This document shows positions 49,101-61,100 of a stretch of DNA of 64,000 nt, piece after piece. Source of the stretch: Tridacna crocea (taxonomy: Eukaryota > Mollusca > Bivalvia > Cardiida > Cardiidae). A program made the position numbers and the translations under genes. Location: assembly GCA_943736015.1 (NCBI GenBank), contig OX031064.1:59317861-59381860 (forward strand). Direction: 5' to 3'. Each line of letters opens with the position of its first letter. The stretch's first letter is position 1. A model generated the notes under the pieces. It did not search any database. It saw only the letters and a program-made list of their open reading frames with translations, and was not told where the DNA came from.

Positions 49101-52100
49101 TGGTAACCAGCATTTTCACCTTTTCCCACAATGTTTTCAACCTTGCTGGAGTGCTTTCAATTCGGAGTTAACTCTTTGCACAACCACAAAATGGTAGACT
49201 CATCCAAGTTTAACTCTTTGCCACACAATCCCAACTTTTAACAGCCCTGAGAAAGAAGCTTTTTGGCTTTTGAAAACATTGTGAGAAAAGGAGAAAATGC
49301 TGGGAAGCAGCATTTTCTCATTCTCTCACAATGTTTTCTATCCTTCCAAAACCAAATTTCAATTTTTCAGTCACTTTTAGTTTGTTGTCTGCAAATGCCT
49401 TCAATTTGGGCTGGTCTAAAGTTTTCTCATGTGGTAAAGAGTTAAAATAAAATGAATTGTGGCTGAAATGATAGGGTTTGTCCTGAAAAGAGTAGAAAAC
49501 ATCGTGGAAAAAAGAAGAAAATGTTGATTACTAGCACTTCCACTCTTCTCACATTTTGTCAAAAGCTCTTGCTAAAGAATTGTGAAAATTTAGGATCATC
49601 TAGTAAAGGATTAATAAAAAAAATATCCAAGATATGAGTTACCTTCGAAAGATATGTGGTAGTTACAGTGAAAATAGCCAAGTATTTGTTTAATTTTCAC
49701 TCGGACTTTTCATGTGATTTAGTTTTTCACAGTAAAACTGTATAAATTTTTAACGTAAAATAAAGTTGCAATATGACTGCTGTGATAAATGTGATTGTCA
49801 TCAACAGTTTTACAATAACTCTCCAAATTGAGTCAATTTTTTTTCCATATTCAGCATGTGAATCAATTCAGCCATAAGAAGGTATACGCTTAATCCTTTA
49901 CAGACTTTTAAAGACCTGAGAAAGAAGCCTGTAGAAAATATTGTGGGAAAAGGAGAAAATGCTGGTAACTGGTAACCAGCATTTTCTTCTTTTCCCACAA
50001 TGTTTCTACCCTATCAACCCTATCAAAGTCAGAAATCATTATATTATCAAGATTTAATTTGTTGTCTGCAGATGCTTTAAATTTGGTCCAGTCCAAAAAT
50101 TTGTCGTTTGGTAAAGAGTTTTATATATCCAGCTGAAGGATGAAATTGTTTCTGTATTCCATACTTTACAGCTGATCTGTACACTTGTCCAGATTGAAAA
50201 CATGTGCAGACAAAACTGTATATGTGGCATAAATGGTGGAGTTTGCCTAGCTAGGGTAGAAAACATTGTAAGAAAAGAAGAAAAAGCTGGTTACCAGCTT
50301 TTTTTCCCTTTCAAAAAGTTTACAGAAGGCCTCTTCCTCAGGTTCATTAAAACTCAGGATTTTTGGTAAAAAGTTAATAATGATGGGTAAAGTTGAATTA
50401 GTGAATTAACTAATTATCAAATGACAAATTTTTAGACTGGTCCAAATTGAAAGCATTTGCAGATGACAAAATAAAAGTGACTGAAAATTTGAAATTTGTT
50501 TTGTGAAGGGAAGAAAACATTACCAGCATTTTCTCCTTTTCCCACAATGTTTTCTAAAGGCTTCTTTCTCAGGGTCGTCAAAAGTATAGACTGTGAGGTA
50601 ATGGGTTAACATTGGTAAATTTTCCTTTTCTCTGTCTTTAATAGATGACAGTGAGTCAGAAGATTACTTGGAACCAGAGGCGCCAAGCAGACCTCCACCA
50701 GGTAAATATAAATGTGTCGTGCTCTGGAAAAAAGAGAGCTTAGTACATCTGTCGGTCAATTTTCTGTTTGTCAAAGGACCAGTCTACTGTATGATTAAGT
50801 CAGTTATTAAAAAAAAAAAAAAGCTGTTGTGGATTCATAATTATGTGATGACTGGCTAGTGTCATGTGTCACAGTGATGTGTCATGTGTCACAGTGTGGC
50901 TCATAAATGAATCATGATCTGGTAAAAGAGGGCTTAATGCATATCATTGATGCAAAATATATCAATTAAGTCTTCACTTAACCCTTTACCAAACAACAAA
51001 ATTTTGCAACTGTCCAAATTGAAGGTACTTGAAGATGACAAAATAGACATAATTAAAAAACTGAAACTGAAGCTGAAAGGGTAGAAAACATTGTAGGAAA
51101 AGGAGAAAATGCTGAATACCAACATTTTCTCCTTTTCCCACAATATTTTCACAAGGCTTCTTTCACAGAGTTGTGAAAACCAGGGACTGTTGTTAAAGAG
51201 TTAAATGTTTTTCATATGATGGGAATTGACTTCAAAAGGGTACAAACATGTTTGTGTCAAAGAGAAAATGTTTGAAACAATACTATCAGTATTTCCAAAT
51301 TTGACCTTTATTGACCAGCTTATGTCATGACCTTGTGTCAGTTATATGTCCATATGTCTATGGATGTGTTATTCTAACATTTTCTTCACTGAAACTGCTT
51401 GTCCAATTTTGATGAAACTTCAAAGAAATTATCCTACCGTTGTCCCATTTAGTACTTCTTCAAAGACTTGATTTTGATAAAAATTCTGGGTGTTATGTCA
51501 ACAAAATTGAAAAAAAAAACAATGACTGAAAACTTGTAAAAATCTTCTTGTCTAAAACCATAAGGCGTAGGGCTGCCAAATTAGGCATGTAGCTTCATTT
51601 AATAGATCTCTACCATTTTTTTCAAATTATAGCCCTTGGGTGACAATTGGCCCTGCCCTATGGAAGGGTCACAAGTTGGATATGGGCTTACAATGATAGA
51701 GTATTTCACAACATCAGTATCTTGATCAAGGGAAATAAATCTTGTTATGACAGTTGTATGTAGTCTGTTATCATTTGCCTCCCTTGATTATCAATCTGCA
51801 TTATTTCATGTACATGGTGAGGCTGTACGTTTTTCTTTGTAAAAATTTGTTGCCATAAAGACTTCTTATGGTTTACGTCTTTATTATCAATGTTAATTAA
51901 AAGCATGATACCTTGAAGGCAGTAGAGTGATACAGGGCTATCAAGGCTCTCTTGTTTCCTCAATGTTTTACACACTTTATACTTTAGGATTCAACAAAAT
52001 GGCATTTTTTTGCAAAACATAAACTCACAAAAAAATACTCATATCCTGAAGAAGAATGAAAATTATTAATTAATTTTTTTTTTCATAGACTGTCTACTCA

Positions 52101-55100
52101 TTATTTTGTAGTTCCACCTTCACAAACTGGGAGGATTCCACCTCTACAAAGCAAGGACAAGTCAAAAGGTCGCAGACGAACTCCACCACCAAATCCCTCA
52201 ACACCAGAGGTTAGTTTAACAAGGAAGCTGCAGAGAAATTTAACCTTTCACCAAACAATTCTATGCTTTACGTCAGCTTTTGAACTTTTGGGGATAGGAG
52301 ATAACCAAATTAACTCTATATGGAATGAAAAAAATTGTAGACTTGTCCAGAGTGAAAGCCTTTGCAGGCAACAAAAATAAATTTTACTCAAAAAATTATA
52401 TTCATTTTTGAAAGGTTAGAAAATAATGTGGGAGAAGGAGTAAATACTGGTTATCAGCATTTTCTCCTTTTCCCATTATGGTTTTCATGAGGCTTGCTTC
52501 TCAGGGTAGTTATAAGTCTGAACTGTGTGGTTAAGGGTTAAGTCTTTACTACATAAACAAATAATAGACTTGTCCAAATTCAAAGCATTTGCAGGAAACA
52601 ATTTAAACATAGCTCAAATGATGGAATTCATCTTTGATAGAGTAGAAAACATTGTGTGAAAAGGAGAAAATGCTAGTAAACAGTATTTTCTTCTTTTTAG
52701 CATTTTGTCCTATTTTTACAATGTTTTCTGCCCTCCCAAAACCATTATTTTATTTTTTCAGTCACATTTATTTTGTTATCTAAAAGTGCTTTCAATTTGG
52801 ACCAGTCTATAATATTGTTGTAGAGTAACACAAGTGGCAGGAACTTATATTTGCATGCTTGGTGTTTGGGATTTCTTTCAGTACAATCACACTTATTTCA
52901 AACACAGCCTGTTTAACCCTCTACCAAACAACAAAAGTTTTGACTTTTTGAAATAAAAAGTATTTGTAGACAACAAATAGAATGTTTTTCTAGTGGATGG
53001 AATTGCCTTTATGTGGGTAAAAGCATTGTTGGGAAAAGAGAAAAATATGCTTACTAGCATTTCCCCTCCCCCCACAGTATTTATAAAAAAAGTACTTTTT
53101 CTTCAGTATTGTTTAACCTCCAGATTTTCCATCTATTTGAAGGAAATTTTAACCCCATACCATGTAATCTTGAGGTTTTCCTCTTTATCTTAAAAAAAAA
53201 AAATTTAGAAAGGTCCAAATTGAAAGTATTTGCAGACAGCATATAAAAGCTAGCTGAAATGATGATAGTTTTCTGTAAAAGTGTAAAAGTGTAAAAAAAA
53301 CCTTGTGGGAACAAGAGAAAATGTTGGTTTTTACCTTATTTTCTTGTTTTCCTAAAATGTTTTTTTTTAAATCTGTTTCCTCAGGTATTGTGAAACACAA
53401 AATTGTGTGGTAAAGAGTTCAGAACTCTGAGCGAGTAAGCTGTTAAAAACATTGTTGAAAAATGAGTACTGGTAAATGCTGGTACCAGCATTTGCTCTTT
53501 TTCCAATGGTGTTTCTGTATTATTATCAAGCTAAAAACTACCTTTTTAGCCACTTCTAATTTGTTGTTTACAGATGCCTTCAATTTTGTCTGGTCCAAGA
53601 TGTCGTTCTCTGCAAAAGGGACAAGGGTGAAAGGATAAATTCTTAACTTTCTACCAAATGGTTTCAACATAGAAATTGCTTTAACCCTTCCCAAACAAGC
53701 CCTGTTTTTACGTGTCTGCAGTAAAAGTCTTTTGAAAACACTGTTGGAAAAGGAGAAATTGCTCGCAATGAGCAATTTATCCTTTTCCCACAGTGTTTTC
53801 TACCCTTTTTTAGAACTTTCTTCCATTTTCTCCATATCTGAAATAGTTGTCTGCAAACTCTTTCGGTTTAAAAGAGTCCAAAATTCGTCATTTTGGAAAG
53901 GGTTAAAAGAAGCCATTTGAAAACACTATGGGAAAAAGGAGGAAATTCTGGTAACCAGCTTTTCCTCCTCTACCAACATAGTTGCTGTTCTTGTCCCGAC
54001 AAATATCAATTTTTGAGTCACATTATTTTGTCGTCTGCAGATATATTCAATTTAGATAATTTTAAAATTTTGTTGTTTGGTAAAGAGTGAATGCATGCAG
54101 GTATTTGTAAAGCTGTCCAACTGGCACTTTAGCAAGCCAAGGCTGACGATTCACTACGCTACTTTACCCGTGGCAGATTGAGCTTGATTTTTACATTCCC
54201 CCGATAAGCTTTTTCATTGGATGCAGCCAGCTCTAATTGCAACGAATGAAATCACTCGTAGCATTTCATCTTTGATAAAAATAGAATAAGGTTGCTACCT
54301 TTCGAAAAAAAGGTAAACATGGAAACCCACATGGATGTCTGCTTATCACTTCATGTGTATTCGTAAGCGGTTTGAAAAACAATATTTCATTGGCTTTTAG
54401 AAATATGATGTAAAGGGGGGTAATAACCAGCATCCAATAGAGGGTGCATGGCAGGAATCTTGCAATCAGGCTCAATCAGCCAAGGTAAGATCCACATAGT
54501 GATTGTAACCTTGGCTCGTGAAGACGTCCAACTAGATAAATAACATAATATGATATAATAATAAATAGTTTTTGCTCATATACATGTATATAGACTAACA
54601 GCATATGAAATTCCAGGGATATAAAAACCTAGAGCATTAACTGTTTATCACACGACAAAATTTTGAAATGATCTAAATTGAAATCTTTTTGTAGAGGACA
54701 AAGTTGATGTTTAAAAAAACTTAAAATTTAAAGTACAAAGAGTAGAAATCATTATTTGAGCAATGTTTAACCCTTTACCAAACAATTCCTGGTTTTTAGG
54801 ACCTTGAGATAGAAGCCTTTTGAAGACATTATGGGAAGAGGAGAAAATGCTGGTAAACGGCATTTTTCTCCTTTTTCCACAATGTATTCTACTATGCTTG
54901 AAACAAATTTCAGGTTTTGAGCTATGTTGATTTTATCGTCTCAGGTGCTTTCAATTTGGACCAGTCTAAAGTTTTGTGGTTTGGTAAAGAGTTAAACTGT
55001 TGCCTGCAAATACTTTCTATCATGATTGTCTAATGTTTCATTGTCTGGTATTGAGCTATACAGCATATCCTCATTTAACAATAATGCAATACTAATTACT

Positions 55101-58100
55101 TAACTCTTTACAACATGACAGAATCTTAGACTGATCCAAATTGAAAGCATTTGCAGACAACAAATTATATGCGACTCAAAAATTAAAACTTGACTTTGGG
55201 AGAGTAGAAAACATTGTGGGAAATTGAGAAAATGCTGGTTACAAGCATTTTCTCCTTTTCCCACAGTGTTTTCAAATGGCTTCTTTCTCAGGGTGGTTAA
55301 AAGATGGGATTGTGTGACAGAGAGTTAAACAAGCCATTTTCAACAAAGTTAACTCTTTACCACAAAATCCTGACTTTTAATGACCCTTAGAAAGAAGCCT
55401 GTAGAAAACATTGTTGGAAAAGGAGAAAATGCTGGTAACCAGCATTTTCTCCTTTTCCCGCAATATTTTCCACCTTGTCATAGTGAAAAATCATCAAATT
55501 AACAAGATTACATTTAGTTGTCTGCAGATGTTTGATTTTGGTCCAGTCCAAAAATTTATCCTTTGGTAAAGGGTTAATACAGCAGTGAGATGTAAATCTC
55601 TGATGGCCATTTGTTGAATTCTTTCTCAATATCCTGAGTAGATTATGGTCCTTATGTTGGTTGTGAACAAGTGTAGACTAAGATCAGTCAGAGGTATTTT
55701 GTTTTCTGATCTTCTGCATGGAGTGGTACCCACTGACAAAGTTCAAGTGTTATAATTTATTTCTGGCTCCCAGCACGATCAGGATGATTATATGGAACCA
55801 GAGGTGCCTCAACCCCCACCCCCTGCACAAAGAAGATCTCCACCCAAACCTGTCTCCCATCAACAATCAGAGGTAAGTATTCATACTGTTGGACATTGAC
55901 CTTTTTTTCCTATAGGAAATTGAAATCCTTGCATTTATGTCTTAACCACACAGCAAAATTTTAGACTTGTCCATTTTGAAAGTACATGTCATAGGACTTT
56001 CACAGTCTAAAAAATTTTTTTTAAGAGTTAACTCTTTACCAAACAACAAAATTTCTAACTGGGCCAAATTGAAAGCAATTGCAGACAACCAAATAGACTC
56101 AACTCAAAATTTGAAATTATTTTCCAGCAGGTAGAAAACAATGTGGGGAAAGGAGAAAATGCTGAAAACCAGCATTTTCGCTTTTCCCACAATGATTTCG
56201 GAATGCTTCTTTCTCAGGGTATTTAAAGTTAAGGATTGTGTGGTAAAGGGTTAAAAGATACTGATCAAAGTTGTCTTTAAAAGTGGAAAAAGGAGACAAT
56301 GCTGGCTACCAGTGTTTTCTTCTGTTCCCACAATGTTTTCAACAGCCTTATTCCCAAAGGTCATTCAGACTTTGGGTCATTTGGTAAAAATTATTCTTAA
56401 AATGCCAGTGAGCTTACACCATTACTTTGTGTCCACCAAGTGTGAGCAAATTTTAATTTCAAACATCCAAGACCCAGTTTTGGCCAAACCTCACAGAAAT
56501 GATCTTTATATTATAGATTTTAGAATTCATCAAAAAAGTGATTCCATCAAGATTTTCTTTAGCTCTTTACTAAATGACAATTTTTTCAGCATTTGTAGCC
56601 AACAAAATAAGTCTTGGTAATATTGTGATTTCTGACTTTGATAGGGTAGGAAATATTGTGGGAAAAGGAGAAAATGCTGGCCACCAGCATTTTCTCCTTT
56701 TCCCACAATGTTTTCCATAGACTTCTTTTTCAGGGTCGTTAAAAGTCGGGATTGTGTGGTAAAGAGTTAACCGATGGCAACAAAACTGAAAATTTTGATC
56801 AAAAACCATGAACCATGATTCTTTGCAAATTGGCCACAATGATCCATAGTGGAACCTTTGTCACATGTATGAATATCATTTTGATCTGTGATTGTTTCAC
56901 GTTCCTTACACTTACAGCAACTTTCATTACACATTTCATCATGAGATTATTTTCTACACACAGGAACTATATGATGATCCAGACAAGACTGTTAAAGTTC
57001 AGAATGTCCATGGAGGGCCACTCCCTCCCTTACCAGGCATTACACTATCCAATAAACCATCCAGTAAACCATCCATAAGGTTATCCAATCAGAACAAAGC
57101 ACAATCCCAACGTGGGCATATCCTTCCACCAAGGAGTCGAGTGCAAGAGCCTGATTCCTCGGACACTGATGAAGCTGTATGTGCCATTGGAGAGCAAGTT
57201 ATAACCCCCTGCACAACCCCTCCGCAATTCAAGTTTTGCTTATGACCAGATTTAAATGTTCTTGACCTGTCCATGTTAACTCTTTAGTAAACAACAAAAT
57301 TTAAGACTAGTCCAAATTGAAAGCATTTGGAGATGACAACATAAATGTGAACCGAAAAATTGAAATTTTATTAGGGAATGGTAGAAAACATTTTGGGAAA
57401 AGGAGAAAATGCTGGTTACCAGCATTTTCTCCTTTTCCCTGAATGTTTTCAGAAGGCTTCTTTTGTTAGGGTCGTTAAAAGTGAGGATTGTTTGGTAAAG
57501 GGTTAAAAGTATCTGACATATTAGAAATGATTGAGTTTGTTTTTTTGGAGGCATAGAAAACATTATGGGAAAAGAAGAGATGATTGTTACCAGCAATTGT
57601 CTTTTTACCACCATGTTTTAAAAAGGCTTCCTCCACAAATTGTTTTGTAAGGTTTTACGTTCTGAACTCATTTTTTTAATCATTTAAGCTTCTTAACATG
57701 TTTGAAAACATAAAGGGATAAGGAGAAATTCTACGTAAAGTGCAGTGTGGTTTTTATGAAACTCTAAATTTATATACGTATAGACTTAAGTAACCCTTTT
57801 CCACACGACAACTTTTAATGACCCTGAGGACAAAGCCTTTTGAAAACATTGTGGGAAAAGAAGAAAATGCTGGTAACAAGGATTTTCTCATTGTCCCACA
57901 AAGTTTTCTACCTTTCAAAGAAAACTTGTGTCATCTTGGCCACTAAAAATTGTTGTGTGTATTATGCTTTGAATTTGGTTAACCCTTTACCCCATAAGGC
58001 ATTTCTATGGTACCTCTAATTGACCCTAAATAACAGCAAGGATGAATCCGTTTCTTATGTGTATATGACACCTTTTGATAGCATTGAAAACATTGTGGCA

Positions 58101-61100
58101 AAAGGTGAAATTGCTCGTGATGAGCAATTTCACCTTTTGCCACAATGTTTTCCAAAGGCCCCTACAAGCAATGCGCAGAAATGAGTATCTGTGGAGTAAA
58201 GGGTTAAGTCTAAAATTCTGCTGTGTGATAAAGGGTTGTTATTGTTCTTTGGTGTTTTTCAGGCCATTTGCTTTAAAGTCTTTAACCCATTTCAACAGAA
58301 TTCAGCTTTTTTTGCTGCTGCAGTAGATAGCTTTTAAAATCATTGTAGAAGTAGGAGCAACCGCTTGTTACATTGCTGCTTTCCCATATTTTTTTCCACA
58401 TAACCTTGTGTTTTTCAACTACCATGAAAAATAGTTGGAGAGAAAAAGAAAAAATCCCAAAATTGTTACCTTCTCCACATAATCTTGAGTTTGGAACACC
58501 CTGGAAAAAAACTCTTGAAAACAATGAGGAGAAAAGAAGTAAAGTCTGGTAACCCTTTCTCACACAATGCCAACTTTTGATGACCTTGAGAAACAGGACT
58601 TTTTAAACATTGTGGAAAAAGGAGAAAATGCTGGGAACCAGCATTTTCTCCTTTTCCCACAATGTTTTCTACCTTTTTCGTACATCTTTCACATTCTTAG
58701 TAATGTTAAATTTTGCGTCTACATATGCTTTGGATTTGGATGGGTCTAAAATTTTGTCATGTGGTAAAAGGGGTAACAAGAATAAGCTTTGATAACCAGA
58801 GAAAGCTTCTGAAAAAAAAAAATTGTATCAAAAGGAGAAAATGTTGGTAGCATTTCCCACAATGTTTTCTACCATTTGAAAGACATTTCTTTTATTTCTG
58901 TCGCATTATTTGTTGCAAATGTAATTGGGTTCAAATTTTAATAGTTCAGATTTTTTTTAGATTTTTTTTAAAAAAGACAGGTATTCTCCATAACAATTAT
59001 GAATGCTAGTTTCAGGAAAAAAACATGGTCAATGATATAGATGGTTTAAATTTTAATGGTACCACATTTTTTTTTAGGATTTGATGAAAAAAAGACAGCT
59101 GTTCCATGTAACAATTATAAATGATAATTTTGAAAGAAAGCTACAGACAAAGCATAGGCCAGTTAACGCTTTCCCAAACGACAAATTTTGGACTCTTCCA
59201 AACCAAAAGAGTTTAAAGACGACTATTTTAGATATGGAGAAAATGGGAGAAAGTTCTCAAAAAGGGTAGAAAACACTGTGGGAAAAGGAGAAATTGTTCA
59301 TTACAAGCAATTTTTACTTTTCCCACAGTGTTTTCAAAAGACTTTCACTGCATACATGTAAAAATAAGGGCTTGTTTGGGAAAGGGTTAAGATAGTGTGC
59401 ATGTTATTTGTTAATCTTAATAATATCAAATTTGCTGGGTTTTCAATGTGAAAGACAGCTGTTCCCCATTACCTATGTCTTATAAAAAAGAATGAATTGC
59501 TTCAGAAAAAGAAATAATTTACATATTTTGTTGATGATAGATTCCTTCAGATATAGCTGATTTAAAAATATATTTTACAAAATATCTCACATTATACATG
59601 TAGATCAGACTACTTGTGTTATTCAGTCTGATCTTGATTTACATCGCCCTCAAAATCTGTGCATCCTTGTAAAATGCTCTCACCTGAGTTTGCTTCTAGT
59701 AGTCTCCTTTACTTTTACCTTGTAACTGTAGTTAAATATATCTAGAGACCACTGATGTTCACACTTTATGGGCTTAATAATGATTTAGACCTTTTTAAAA
59801 TTGAAAAAAAAAAATCAAAATAGTGCTGTTTCAAAATTTATTTCCATTTAAATATGTTACATTGTAGCAGACAGTGCAGATGAAAGATCAGACTGCATAT
59901 TCTGTGCAGTCTGATCTTGATCTGCACTGTCTGCAAAAACAATTTAAGCCGGCTCCCAGGCTTTAAGGGTTAAACCTTTACCACACAATCTCTTGTTTTA
60001 ACAACCCTGGAGAATAAGGCATTTGAAAACATTGGGAAAAGAAGTGGCAACCACCATTTTCTCCTTTCCCCACAATATATTCTATTCTTTACAAAGACAA
60101 ATTATAAGATTGGAGACACCAATAACTTGTTTTATGAAAATGCTTTCAAGCTGGATGAGTCGATGTTTTTTTGTCTTTTGAAGATTTAAACAGTACCCTG
60201 CTTTAAGTTTCCATAGTTTTCGATGCATTTTCCTATCGAAAAAGAATGATACAAATTGGCTTGTATTTAATGACCACCTTCCATCAGAGACCACTTTTCC
60301 TATTTTCCTTTGTGTAGTGCCTGAATACAGGTTTCAATGTATATTTATTGTTGTTTTTTTGCATTGCTAGAAAGTAAACACTGATATCATTGCATGTTTT
60401 TGTCTTTATGTTTCCATTGAATGCTTTTCTCTGATTGGAGTACTATTGAAATCTGTTGATGAAGGTTATATACCATTATATAGTGTACAAAATCTCTTCC
60501 AAATCTGAAAGCCAAAACTTTTCTAGAACTTAGAAGCCTTACTGTTAAATGTTGTTTTTCTAGTTCTATATTCACTTGTGATTCTTAAGAACATCTTCAG
60601 AGTAATATATTCACAAGGGTTTACTAAAAAGTAACACAATTTCTGAACCAAAAGGTTTAGCTGATCAGAAATTGTGTTGCTTTCTAAATGTGGAATGAGA
60701 ATACTATTTATAAGTGTTGGTGAATATGATGTCCCTTTTGATTATTTCATTGTGTTGTTTTTATTATTGGACACTGTGAGTGTGGACCTATCAGTTAATA
60801 TTAGCCTATTAGTACATAACAAATTGTTATGGCCCTGCATTGAACAGCTTTTGAAAATATTGGGGAAAACAGAGCAAGCTGCCCCATTCCCACAATGTTT
60901 GTATATCAGGCAAAAAAGTCATTATTTTCTTTTGCCCTTTCAGTGATTTATGGTATGTCAAAATTAGCCTGAACTGTAGTAAGACAGATCTATTTCCCTT
61001 TTACACACAGCTCAGAATGTGCAAATAAAAAGTTCAGCTGTCACAGAGTTTTAGAGTATTTTCTTCAGATAGCAAATTTAACATTAAAGTAATTCTGTAG

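Noticed and set aside
56815..57078. Frame across the intron-exon 10 boundary ending in HPVNHP
   Set aside because: Shadow of exon 10 in another frame; the exon frame has the conserved YDDP start and phase.
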